Source: Phycisphaeraceae bacterium (lineage in GTDB: Bacteria; Planctomycetota; Phycisphaerae; Phycisphaerales; Phycisphaeraceae). Taken from it: a stretch of 64,000 bases of DNA. The notes beneath the pieces were generated by a model. That model was not told where the DNA came from. It searched no databases and saw nothing but the letters and a program-made list of their open reading frames with translations. The stretch spans positions 294,912-358,911 of the forward strand of contig JAVKCD010000019.1 of NCBI GenBank assembly GCA_040222855.1, written 5' to 3'. The position numbers and the translations under genes are program-made. Below, in pieces: positions 51,304 through 59,955 of the stretch (positions are counted from its first letter, which is position 1; the number at the start of each line of letters is the position of its first letter).

Positions 51304-52548
51304 GTGGCGAATGAGGACTCGATGCTGCTGGTGCTTCCGACGCCGTTCCGGGGTCGTCAGGATGATCTGTGGTTTGAGACACAGGCAACTAACGGGCTAC
51401 GCCGATGGGCATCGCATTTCCCTGAGCTTAGAGTAGCGGCCGTTCTTGAGCCGGGTGATCCCGAAGGCACCTCTGGAGGCGCGTCTCGGTTCAGTCGACT
51501 GGCATCCAGCGGACTTCGTGAGAGCGTACGATTTTATCCGTTGCCTTGGGCGTATCGACCGTGGGCATTCGCGCGTCATCTGCGTCAGGTCGATCAGCAG
51601 CTACTTCGACTGATCGAGTCGTCGGCTCATCTTCAGTTTGCTATATCCTGGCATATCGGGGACTGGGCCTCGCGCGCTGCTGTGCTGGCAGGCCGACAGG
51701 GACGGCGCTACGCGGTTCACACAGACCTTGTGGATCATCAGGTGGTTCTGGAGCAGTCCCGTGGGTCGGGTTGGATGAGGCGGTCAAAAGCATACGCTGA
51801 CTCGATCGTTCTCAAACGATACCACTTAGGGATCATCCGTCGATCAAGCCTTGGTCTGTTTCATGGCGCATCGTGCTTTGAGGCCTACGCTGGTTCCTGC
51901 CGGGAGCCGCACCTGGTCCACAATGTCCATACCAGTCCTGAGGATCGCATTGATGCGCAGCGATTCGATATGAAGTGCCTGAGGCAGCGAGATTCTGCCG
52001 AGCCTCTGCGCGTGATCTATTCGGGGAGGATGGCGGAGGCCAAGGCACCGCTGGACTGGGTGAGGGCGGTGGGGCACGCGCGTGATCTTGGGGCAACATT
52101 AAACGCCCGCTGGCTGGGGGATGGTGATCTCTATCATCCGACGCAGCAGCTCGTAAAAGACTTGGGTCTCGAAGCTGTGGTTGACCTGGCAGGCTATGTG
52201 TCGGATCGGTCGGTTGTGCTCAACGCGTTGAGGGATGCAGATGTCATGGCTTTTTGCCACATCACCCCTGAATCACCGAGGTGTCTGCTGGAGGCATTGA
52301 TCTCGGGGACTCCCCTGGTTGGCTATTCAGGCGCCTACGCACAAGACCTTGTCTCGGGGCATGGCGGAGGCTCTCTTGTTCCGGTGCGCGATTGGCGAGC
52401 TTTGGGGGTCTTGCTGTACGAGTTATCGCACCAGCGCGATCGCCTTACGGGGCTTGCCAGGGGGGCGTATGAGAGTGGCGAGGAGTTTAGCGACGAGGCT
52501 GTATTTGCTCATCGATCGGGTCTTGTGCGGCGGTTTGCGGGCCAATAG
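51304..52548 (+). CDS. GT4-like GT-B glycosyltransferase
   Basis: The 414-residue protein starts at GTG 51304 (MANEDSMLLVLPTPF) or at ATG 51322; GAGG boxes precede both. The donor half from about 235 reads 'PLRVIYSGRMAEAKAPLDWVRAVGHARDLGATLNARWLGDGDL', the GT4 pattern, with the E-x7-E in 'CHITPESPRCLLEALISGTPLVGY' (near 320-340). The acceptor half has 'FAISWHIGDWASRAAVLAG'. The sugar is unknown; likely surface polysaccharide. Lower GC than the housekeeping genes beside it. Its stop is 1 bp from the convergent ffh stop, so no terminator can lie between them. Confidence 0.86.
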   Translation: MANEDSMLLVLPTPFRGRQDDLWFETQATNGLRRWASHFPELRVAAVLEPGDPEGTSGGASRFSRLASSGLRESVRFYPLPWAYRPWAFARHLRQVDQQLLRLIESSAHLQFAISWHIGDWASRAAVLAGRQGRRYAVHTDLVDHQVVLEQSRGSGWMRRSKAYADSIVLKRYHLGIIRRSSLGLFHGASCFEAYAGSCREPHLVHNVHTSPEDRIDAQRFDMKCLRQRDSAEPLRVIYSGRMAEAKAPLDWVRAVGHARDLGATLNARWLGDGDLYHPTQQLVKDLGLEAVVDLAGYVSDRSVVLNALRDADVMAFCHITPESPRCLLEALISGTPLVGYSGAYAQDLVSGHGGGSLVPVRDWRALGVLLYELSHQRDRLTGLARGAYESGEEFSDEAVFAHRSGLVRRFAGQ

Positions 52549-52549
52549 G

Positions 52550-54076
52550 TCAACGGCGTTTTTTACGCTGTTTGTACTTTGACTTGATGCTCGGGGTGTG
52601 GGTTGAGCCCTTGCGTCCGGGCATCCCGCCTGCGCCGCCTAGGGCGGCCATGGCTTGTTCGGGGTTCATCCCGGCCATGGACTTGGCCTTGCCGAGCATG
52701 CCCATGCCGGACATGGCTTTTCCCATCTGAGAGACCATCTCGAAGCCTTTGACGAGCTGGGAGACGTCTTCGGCTCGGGTGCCCGAGCCTTTAGCGATGC
52801 GGCGGCGGCGGTTGTTGTTCAGGGCGACGAGTCCCTTGCGCTCATCGCGGGTCATCGACTGGATGATGGCCTCGGTGCGGTCGATTTGTTTTTCTTCAAT
52901 CGGCAGGTCCTTGATGGCCTGACCGACGCCCGGGAGCATGCCGAGGAGGGATTTGAACGAGCCCATCCGGCGGATCGCGCGGAGCTGGCCAAGGAAGTCG
53001 TCCATGGTCATCTGGCCTTTGGCCATCTTGTCCTGGAGGGCCTGGGCTTCTTCTTCGGAGACCTGTTCCTGAGCGCGTTCGACCAGCGACACGACATCGC
53101 CCATGCCGAGGATGCGGCCGGCGACGCGGGTGGGGTGGAAGGCTTCGAGGGCGTCGAGTTTCTCGCCGACGCCTACGAACTTGATGGGTTGGCCGGTGAC
53201 ATGGCGGACCGAGAGGGCGGCCCCGCCTCGGGTGTCGGAGTCGTATTTGGAGAGGATGACGCCATCGACTTCGAGCTGGTCGTTGAAGGCTTTGGCGGAG
53301 TTGACGGCGTCCTGTCCGGTCATGGCGTCGATCACCAGCAGGATCTGGTGGGGGTTGACGGCGTCACGGACCTGGCGGAGTTCGGCCATGAGGTCGTCGT
53401 TGACGTGGAGTCGGCCGGCAGTGTCGAGGATCAGGAAGTCGGCCTCGCGGCGGCGGGCTTCGGTCAGGGCGTTGCGGCAGACGGAGACGGCGGCGCCGAC
53501 GGCTTTGCCGTACTCAGCGACCTTGTCGGGCTCGGCGTAGAATGAGACCTCGCCTTCACCCTCGACTTCGGACTGGACCTGTGTGGCGAGGACTTCGAGC
53601 TGCTTGACGGCGGCGGGTCGTTGGAGGTCGGCGGCGGCCAGAACCACGGACTTGCCGCGCTTGCGGAGGTAGCTGGCGAGCTTGCCGCAGGTCGTGGTTT
53701 TTCCCGAGCCCTGGAGTCCGGCCATCATGATGATGGTGGGTCCGGGCACGACTTCCATGAGGGGGGGTACTTCGGGAGCGGGGGCTTGATCGGTGTCGGT
53801 GACGGCCTCGTCTCCGCCGAGGAGGCGGACGAGTTCGTCGTGGACGACCTTGATCATCTGCTCGCCTGGCTTGACGGCGTCGAGGACCTCGCTGCCTAGG
53901 GCGGTGGTCTGGACACGGGAGCAGAAGGACTCGACGACGTCGTAGTGGACATCGGCTTCGAGAAGCGCGGTGCGGACATCGTCCATGGCCTCGCGGACGT
54001 TGGCGGCCGAGAGCTTGCTCTGGCCGGAGAGTCGGCGGAGGGCGGATTCGAAGCGTTCCGAGAGCTGGCCGAACAT
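52550..54076 (-). CDS. ffh: Signal recognition particle GTPase Ffh
   Basis: The 508-residue protein begins MFGQLSERFESALRRLSGQS, with GGAG 9 nt upstream; a TTG five codons earlier is rejected. Residues 1-85 are the N domain. The G domain holds 'MMAGLQGSGKTTTCGKLASYL' (near 115-135), 'LILDTAGRLHVNDDLM' and 'TGQPIKFVGVGEKLDALEAFHP'. The M domain (about 320-470) is methionine-rich ('MGSFKSLLGMLPGVGQAI', 'MTRDERKGLVALNNNRRRRIAKGSGT') and binds the SRP RNA and signal peptides. The tail is Lys/Arg-rich (KSKYKQRKKRR). It is a lone gene here, without ftsY or rpsP. Confidence 0.97.
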   Translation of the reverse strand: MFGQLSERFESALRRLSGQSKLSAANVREAMDDVRTALLEADVHYDVVESFCSRVQTTALGSEVLDAVKPGEQMIKVVHDELVRLLGGDEAVTDTDQAPAPEVPPLMEVVPGPTIIMMAGLQGSGKTTTCGKLASYLRKRGKSVVLAAADLQRPAAVKQLEVLATQVQSEVEGEGEVSFYAEPDKVAEYGKAVGAAVSVCRNALTEARRREADFLILDTAGRLHVNDDLMAELRQVRDAVNPHQILLVIDAMTGQDAVNSAKAFNDQLEVDGVILSKYDSDTRGGAALSVRHVTGQPIKFVGVGEKLDALEAFHPTRVAGRILGMGDVVSLVERAQEQVSEEEAQALQDKMAKGQMTMDDFLGQLRAIRRMGSFKSLLGMLPGVGQAIKDLPIEEKQIDRTEAIIQSMTRDERKGLVALNNNRRRRIAKGSGTRAEDVSQLVKGFEMVSQMGKAMSGMGMLGKAKSMAGMNPEQAMAALGGAGGMPGRKGSTHTPSIKSKYKQRKKRR

Positions 54077-54133
54077 GCGGCGGGTCTCCAAGGGATAGCG
54101 GAAACCCGGATTGTAGCGGCTTGAGCGATCGGC

Positions 54134-55579
54134 TCAGGCGGTCTCGACAGGGATGCCGAGCTTGTGCATCTTCTTGTAGAGGGTCGCCCGGTTGATGCCG
54201 AGCTGGTCGGCGGCGCGTTGCTTGTTTCCGCCATTGGCCTTGATGGCGGCCTCGAGGATGCGGCGCTCGGGGCCTTCGAGGGCTTCGGAGAGGGGCATGG
54301 GGACCCAGTCGTGAGGCGTTGACTCGGAGGGGGTGTCGGTGGTGTGGACCTGGGGTGTGGCTCGGGGCTCACCGGCGGCGGCGACGATGTGCTCGGGCAG
54401 GTCGGAGGGCTGGATGGTCGGTGCGGGGCTCAGGAGCACGGCACGTTCGAGTGCGTTTTCCAGCTCACGGACGTTGCCGGGCCAGGCGTAGGTCTGAAGG
54501 ACTTCGCGGGTCTCGGGCCCGAGTCGGCGCTGCTTGCCCATCTCTTCGCAGTGTTCGTGGAGGAAGTGCTCGGCGAGTAGTTCGATGTCGCCGGGGCGAT
54601 TGCGCAGGGGTGGGATTTCGAGGTTGACGACATTGATGCGATAGAACAGGTCTTCGCGGAAGCGGCCCTGCTCGACGAGAGGCTTGAGTTCCTGATTTGT
54701 CGCGAGGATGAATCGGACATCGGCGTGCCGGGTCTGCGTGGACCCGACGGGCTCGAAGGTGCGCTCCTGGAGGATGCGCAGGAGTTTGAGCTGGAGGGCG
54801 GGGGTGGCGGAGTTGATCTCGTCGATGAGGAGGGTCCCGCCTTCGGCGGCGAGGACGCGGCCTGGCTTATCGGTGTCGGCCCCGGTGAAGGCGCCTTTGA
54901 CGTGGCCGAACAACTCGGATTCGAGCAGGGATTCGGGCACGGACCCGCAGGAGAAGGTGATGAGTTTGTGGTCGGCGCGGGGTGAGTGGGTGTGGATGGC
55001 GCGGGCGACCATGGTCTTTCCGGTTCCGGATTCGCCGGTGAGCAGGACCGTGGTCCTGGACTCGGCGACGGCCTGGACCATGTCGTAGACCTTTTGCATG
55101 CGCGGGTCACCGCCAACGAGATTGCCCATGCCGAAGCGTTGTTCGAGTTGGTCGCGGAGCCGGCGGTTTTCGTCGATCAGGGCGTGATGGTTAGCGGCGC
55201 GTTCCACGGCGCGGAGCAGCTCTTCGTCGATGATGGGCTTGGAGAGGTAGTCGGCGGCACCGAGTTTCATGGCCGCGACGGCGGTCTCGATGCGTGCGAA
55301 GCCGGTGATGACGATGGGGACCACCGAGGGGAATCGCTCGCGGAGGTCTCGGAGCAGGTCGTCCCCGGAAATGCGGGGGAGGCCGAGATCGACGACGACG
55401 ACGCCAAAGTGTCCCTGTTCGGGATCGTCGTTGGCGTGGTCCTGCTCGATGATGTCGAGGGCCTGTTGGCCATCGTTGGAGATGGCGGGGCGATAGCCTT
55501 CACGCTGGAGTAGTGCGGCGAGCGCTTCGGCGACGAAGGCGTCGTCGTCAACGATCAAAACTCGGGGGAGGGTTGACAT
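54134..55579 (-). CDS. Sigma-54-dependent NtrC-type response regulator
   Basis: The 481-residue protein begins MSTLPRVLIVDDDAFVAEAL. Receiver domain 1-120 has phospho-acceptor Asp64, Thr92 and Lys114. The AAA+ domain shows Walker A 'TGESGTGKT' (181-189), sigma-54 contact loop GAFTGA (229-234), Walker B 'GGTLLIDEINSA', and R-finger area. A Fis-type helix-turn-helix ends it ('NGGNKQRAADQLGINRATLYKKMHKLGI'). It activates RpoN promoters when phosphorylated. The ATPase-only kinase-like gene ends 14 bp upstream, so the two are a pair. Their targets are unknown. An extra Thr/Pro linker precedes the HTH. Confidence 0.95.
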   Translation of the reverse strand: MSTLPRVLIVDDDAFVAEALAALLQREGYRPAISNDGQQALDIIEQDHANDDPEQGHFGVVVVDLGLPRISGDDLLRDLRERFPSVVPIVITGFARIETAVAAMKLGAADYLSKPIIDEELLRAVERAANHHALIDENRRLRDQLEQRFGMGNLVGGDPRMQKVYDMVQAVAESRTTVLLTGESGTGKTMVARAIHTHSPRADHKLITFSCGSVPESLLESELFGHVKGAFTGADTDKPGRVLAAEGGTLLIDEINSATPALQLKLLRILQERTFEPVGSTQTRHADVRFILATNQELKPLVEQGRFREDLFYRINVVNLEIPPLRNRPGDIELLAEHFLHEHCEEMGKQRRLGPETREVLQTYAWPGNVRELENALERAVLLSPAPTIQPSDLPEHIVAAAGEPRATPQVHTTDTPSESTPHDWVPMPLSEALEGPERRILEAAIKANGGNKQRAADQLGINRATLYKKMHKLGIPVETA

Positions 55580-55593
55580 GTTGATCGGGTTCC

Positions 55594-56136
55594 TCAAGCG
55601 GCTTCGCGGGCGGCGCTCAGCGCGACGATGGGGAGGGTGGCGTGGGCGTGGACCCCGCCATGGGGGTACGGGCTGATGTGGAAGGTTCCGCCGGCGCGAC
55701 CGATGGCGTCACGAACCAGTCGCAGGCCCAGGGCGGTCGCGCCGGGCTTGATCGATCGCCCGAAGATCAGGTTGCCCTGGGCGTCGAGCAGACGGGGATC
55801 GAGGCCGTCGCCTGTGTCGGTCACCGAGAGGGTCTGCCGATCGCCTTGCTGCTCGATGGTCACGATGATCTGGTGCGGCACTGTGTCGTTGGTGGGTCGA
55901 GGCGAGCGGGCGACCGCATCGAGGCTGTTCTCGATGAGGTGTCCGAGGATGGCGGGTAGTGGCCCGGGCGAGGACTCGGCGGCGGTGAGACCGAGCTCGA
56001 GGATGAACTCGGCGCCGAGTTGCACGGCACGTTGATGGACTTCGCGGAGCACCTGCTCGACGGCCTGGGCGAGGTTGATCTGCTCTGATGCATCCTGCGG
56101 TGTTGTGCTGCCCTGGCTGGTAGGGATGGTGGTCAT
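55594..56136 (-). CDS. Histidine-kinase-like ATPase domain protein without visible His box
   Basis: The 180-residue protein begins MTTIPTSQGSTTPQDASEQI, with GGAG 8 nt upstream. The HATPase_c motifs are complete: N box 'ILGHLIENSLDAVARS' (near 62-77), G1 'VTDTGDGLDP' (near 108), F/G2 'GATALGLRLVRDAIGRAGG' (near 133-151). N-terminally 'LAQAVEQVLREVHQRAVQLGAEF' resembles the end of a DHp helix but has no H-E/D-x-x-N/T box. So it should bind ATP but cannot autophosphorylate in the normal way; it may be an anti-sigma-like kinase or work with another sensor. It ends 14 bp before the NtrC-type regulator. Its start overlaps none of the next gene, 49 bp upstream. Confidence 0.85.
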   Translation of the reverse strand: MTTIPTSQGSTTPQDASEQINLAQAVEQVLREVHQRAVQLGAEFILELGLTAAESSPGPLPAILGHLIENSLDAVARSPRPTNDTVPHQIIVTIEQQGDRQTLSVTDTGDGLDPRLLDAQGNLIFGRSIKPGATALGLRLVRDAIGRAGGTFHISPYPHGGVHAHATLPIVALSAAREAA

Positions 56137-56185
56137 GGTCGAGGCTCCGGAGACTCGGGTTGGTGCGGCGCATCGCTGATGACGG

Positions 56186-56782
56186 TCATACCGATTGATC
56201 GGCGAGGGCGGGGTCGTCCTGCACGGCTTGCTCGGTGTACTCGTCGATATCGGTTGATGATTCTTGTTCTTCATCAACAGGTGGTGTGTCGTCTGCTGGT
56301 GGCGTGCTCGTTGCTTTGGGGGCTTGGGTCTGGCTATCGTCAAGCGTTGGTTCAGGGCTCTCGGTCTGGCGGCTGATCCAGGATGCGTCTGACCAGAAGC
56401 GGCCCGGGTCGGTGCGTCCGCCGACGCGGACAGAGAAGCGTGATCGGCCGTCTGAGTTGAGCTTGAGCAAGGCCTTATCGACGAGGACACCGGCGAGTCT
56501 GCGGAGCAGTTCGACCTGATCTTCGGATTCCTGCCCGCCTTTACCACGACCGACGCAGACATCGAGGATCGGGCGGCCGACGTTGCCATCGAAGAACAGG
56601 GCCGCGCCGATGATCTTGCCCTCGAAGCGTGCGAGCACGCTTAGGTTGTGGTGCAGAGACCATCCGCTACGCCCCTCGCCAGGCCCGCCAGAGAAGGCGA
56701 TGGCGGCATCGACTTCGGTCATGCGGACTTCGCTGACATCGAAGCGTGTTAGGACGAGTTCTTCGGTCACAGGAGCGGCCAT
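56186..56782 (-). CDS. Hypothetical protein upstream of two-component pair
   Basis: The 198-residue protein starts MAAPVTEELVLTRFDVSEVR; a start seven codons earlier is possible. Residues 1-130 form a compact domain ('AAIAFSGGPGEGRSGWSLHHNLSVLARFEGKIIGAALFFDGNVGRPILDVCVGRGKG'), which recalls a GNAT acetyltransferase (acyl-CoA loop near 50-70), but the match is weak. The tail is Pro/Thr/Glu-rich and disordered. It has no signal peptide. It lies 49 bp before the ATPase-like gene on the same strand, so it may be the sensor or input of the pair. Function unknown. Confidence 0.68.
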   Translation of the reverse strand: MAAPVTEELVLTRFDVSEVRMTEVDAAIAFSGGPGEGRSGWSLHHNLSVLARFEGKIIGAALFFDGNVGRPILDVCVGRGKGGQESEDQVELLRRLAGVLVDKALLKLNSDGRSRFSVRVGGRTDPGRFWSDASWISRQTESPEPTLDDSQTQAPKATSTPPADDTPPVDEEQESSTDIDEYTEQAVQDDPALADQSV

Positions 56783-56914
56783 ATACAGGCCCCATCGGGC
56801 CATCGGGAGGGTCGGATAACCCCGGACGGACCTTCGCGGGTACGCAGCGATCAGCGTGAAACGATTGTGCGGGCAGGAGGGATCGTGTGGAGTGGGGGAG
56901 CAGAGTGTTGAGGA

Positions 56915-59860
56915 TCAGGCCAGGCCGAGGGCTTGGGCGTCGCGGTCGGAGAGGAGCCCGCCATCGGAGCGTTGGCGCACGGTACCATCGCGTTTCCATG
57001 AACGCTCGCAGCGCGGCTCGGCGGCGAGGTCCAGGACGTTCAATGCTTTAGCGGCTGTTGAGAAGCGAGAGACACCGATGAGATCGGCGAGGTCCGCCGG
57101 GTCGAAGTCAGCGAGTTTGCCGTCGGGGTCCGGGACTTCGATGCCCAGGTCCAGGGGGTTGTCGAGGTCGCGCTGCTGGCGGGCGGTCTCGATCGCCTTG
57201 AGCCATTGCTCGCGCTGGTCCATGACGGCGGCCCAGTCGTCCGAGGCTGAGACGGCCTGCGGCTCGGGGAAGGTCGCGAGGTGGATCGACTCGGCGTCCT
57301 TGCCTTCGAGCGCGAGGTGTGCCTCGTCGGCGGTGTGAGGGAGGATGGGCGCGAGCAGACGGATCAGGTCGGCGGCCATGATGCGGAGGGTGGTGACGGT
57401 CCGCTGGCGACGGGGGCTGTCGAGGGCATCGCAGTAGAGCCGGTCTTTGACGGCGGCGAGGTAGACCGCAGAGAGCGTGTCGTTGCAGTGGTTGAACAGC
57501 AGGCGCGTCAGCGGGCGATAGGCGAAGTTCTCGTAGTGCTGGAGAGCCTGCGTCACCACGCGGGCGTGTTCGGCAAGCGCCCAGGCGTCGATCGAGTGCT
57601 TGTCGGCTTCGGTGAACACATAGGCATCCGACGCGTCCGTGCCGGCGGAGGGTGGGATGCTGCCCATCAGGAAGCGGAGGGTGTTACGGAGCTTGCGGTA
57701 CTCGTCGCCAGCGGTCTCGAAATAGGACCAGTCGACCTTGATGTCGTTGTCGGTGTTGAGCGAGGCGACCCACCAGCGCGCGACATCGGCGCCGAGCTTC
57801 TTGAGCAGGTCCTCGACCTCGACGGTGTTGCCCAGCGACTTGGACATCTTCTTGCCGTCTTTATCCACCATAAAGCCGTGGGTCAGGACGGTCTTGAAGG
57901 GTGGCTGGCCGGTGACGGCGAGCGCGGGGAGCAGCGAGTGCTGGAACCAGCCGCGGTGCTGGTCGGAGCCTTCCAGGTAGAGTTCGGCGGGGTAGTGATC
58001 GCCCGATTGCTTGTCTTTCCAGCCGTGGCGGAGCACGGCGTGCCAGGACGAGCCGGACTCGAACCAGACGTCGAAGGTGTCCCCCCCCACTCTGGCTTGC
58101 GAGAGTTTTGCGGGGTCTTTGGACCATGCGGGGGCATCGGGATCGGTGTTTGGGTCGTAGGTGGCGAGCAGGTCGGGGGGGGGTGCTTTGAACCAGCTGT
58201 CCGAGCCGTGTTGGGCGAAGCACTCGGCGACCGCGCGGACCGACGCGGGCGTCAGCAGCGGGTCGCCTTGGCTGCCCTCGGGTGGAAAGAAGGCGGGGAT
58301 CGGCAAGCCCCACGAGCGCTGGCGCGAGACGCACCAGTCGGGGCGTGATTCGAGCATCCCCCGCATGCGATTCGCCCCCCAACTCGGAATAAAGTTGACC
58401 TTTGCCTGTGTGTCTTGAAGTGCTCGTACACGGAGTGAATCGTGTGAGATTTGGTTATCGACAACACTCTTAGGGAGGGTTGTTACGAGGGTCTTCCCAG
58501 TCTTTTCATGGTGATCTAGTCCACGTGAATTCTTCGGCTCAAATGCTTTATCTACGAGGATGAACCACTGCTCGGTAGCGCGGAAGATGACGGGTTGTTT
58601 GCCCCGCCAGTCGTGGGGGTAGCTGTGGGTGAAGGTGTGGTGATGGAAGAGGTGGCCGGACTGCTTGAGGCGGTCGAGGACCAGCTGGTTGGCGTCCCAG
58701 ATCATGACGCCCCGGAGCCAGTCGGGGGCGGTGTCGTCGAAGTTGCCGTCTTCGCGGACCGGGCAATAGATGTTGAGTTGTTCGCGGAGACCGGTCTGGT
58801 AGTCCTCGCTGCCGTGGCCGGGGGCGGTGTGGACCAGGCCGGTGCCGTCTTCGAGGGTGACGTAGTCGGCGGTGACGACAGGTCGCCCCCCCGCCTTGGG
58901 TCCCTCGGTGTCTTTGACGAACGGGTGGGTGTAGATCATGCCCCGGAGTTCTTCGCCCTTTTTCACTTCGAGGGGTTCAGCGGGCTCGAATCCGCCAGCG
59001 GTGAGGACTTTGCTGGCCAGGTCGAGGGCGAGCCAGACCGAGCGCCCGTCGCCCAGGTCGAAGCGGCCGTAGTCGGCGCGGGGAGAGGCGGCCACGGCGA
59101 GGTTGGCCGGAAGGGTCCATGGCGTGGTGGTCCAGATCATCACGTGCTCGCCGGGGCGGGCGTCGGCGTCGGATCGTGGGAAGAGCACATAGATCGAGTG
59201 GTCTTCGCGGTCGTCGTATTCGAGTTCGGCTTCGGCCAGCGCGGTGCGGTTAGCGATGGACCAGTGGACCGGCTTGAGTTGACGATCGACCAGTCCCTTG
59301 GCGACCAGCTCGGCGAAGACCTGGAGGACCCCCGCTTCGTACTTGGGGAGCATGGTGAGGTAGGGGTCGTCGTAGTCGGCGAGGGTCAGCAGGCGTTGGA
59401 GTTGCTGCTTCTGGGTCTTGACGTGTTTCTCGGCGTACTTCTTGCACTGCCTGCGGATGTCAAGCGGTGACATCTCGCGGGCCCTGGCTCCGAGGTCCTG
59501 CATGACCCGGTGTTCGATAGGCAGGCCGTGGCAGTCCCAGCCCGGGGTGTAGGGGCAATCGAAGCCCATCATCGAGCGCGAGCGGACGACGAAGTCCTTG
59601 AGGACTTTGTTGAGCAGGTGGCCTAGGTGGATCGAGCCGTTGGCGTAGGGCGGGCCGTCGTGGAAGACGTAGGCGGGGGAACCCTGGCGAGCCTCGCGGA
59701 GCTTGCGGTAGAGCCCGGACTTCTCCCAGCGTTTGACGGTATGGGGCTCGTTCTGGACCAGGTTGGCACGCATGCCGAACGGGGTCTTGGGCAGATTGAG
59801 GGTTGGGCGGTAGGTCCGCTCGCCCTCGGGCTTCTTGGCTTCGGCAGTGGGTGTCGACAT
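56915..59860 (-). CDS. ileS: Isoleucine--tRNA ligase
   Basis: The 981-residue protein starts MSTPTAEAKKPEGERTYRPT. HIGH is in 'DGPPYANGSIHLGHLLNKV' (near 68-86), KMSKS in 'GKKMSKSLGNTVEV' (near 668), with 'TPGWDCHGLPIEHRVM' and 'FDVWFESGSSW' as further IleS marks. The C-terminus lacks the zinc-binding cysteines of E. coli IleS. Three insertions are visible: near 320-325 ('PKAGGRP', C7 tract on the + strand), residues 433-487 with clearly lower GC ('NSRGLDHHEKTGKTLVTTL'), and 557-593 with C/G tracts at both ends ('FKAPPPDL...QARVGGD'). Upstream of it an unusual C/G tract unit separates it from the next gene. Confidence 0.96.
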   Translation of the reverse strand: MSTPTAEAKKPEGERTYRPTLNLPKTPFGMRANLVQNEPHTVKRWEKSGLYRKLREARQGSPAYVFHDGPPYANGSIHLGHLLNKVLKDFVVRSRSMMGFDCPYTPGWDCHGLPIEHRVMQDLGARAREMSPLDIRRQCKKYAEKHVKTQKQQLQRLLTLADYDDPYLTMLPKYEAGVLQVFAELVAKGLVDRQLKPVHWSIANRTALAEAELEYDDREDHSIYVLFPRSDADARPGEHVMIWTTTPWTLPANLAVAASPRADYGRFDLGDGRSVWLALDLASKVLTAGGFEPAEPLEVKKGEELRGMIYTHPFVKDTEGPKAGGRPVVTADYVTLEDGTGLVHTAPGHGSEDYQTGLREQLNIYCPVREDGNFDDTAPDWLRGVMIWDANQLVLDRLKQSGHLFHHHTFTHSYPHDWRGKQPVIFRATEQWFILVDKAFEPKNSRGLDHHEKTGKTLVTTLPKSVVDNQISHDSLRVRALQDTQAKVNFIPSWGANRMRGMLESRPDWCVSRQRSWGLPIPAFFPPEGSQGDPLLTPASVRAVAECFAQHGSDSWFKAPPPDLLATYDPNTDPDAPAWSKDPAKLSQARVGGDTFDVWFESGSSWHAVLRHGWKDKQSGDHYPAELYLEGSDQHRGWFQHSLLPALAVTGQPPFKTVLTHGFMVDKDGKKMSKSLGNTVEVEDLLKKLGADVARWWVASLNTDNDIKVDWSYFETAGDEYRKLRNTLRFLMGSIPPSAGTDASDAYVFTEADKHSIDAWALAEHARVVTQALQHYENFAYRPLTRLLFNHCNDTLSAVYLAAVKDRLYCDALDSPRRQRTVTTLRIMAADLIRLLAPILPHTADEAHLALEGKDAESIHLATFPEPQAVSASDDWAAVMDQREQWLKAIETARQQRDLDNPLDLGIEVPDPDGKLADFDPADLADLIGVSRFSTAAKALNVLDLAAEPRCERSWKRDGTVRQRSDGGLLSDRDAQALGLA

Positions 59861-59955
59861 GGGCTCTGGGACATTCAGGCGTGTGGGGAAAGAGGGGCAT
59901 CAGCCACGGCGACCCGATGCGGGCATCAGTATAGGTTGGCCTGCGGAGAAGACCG

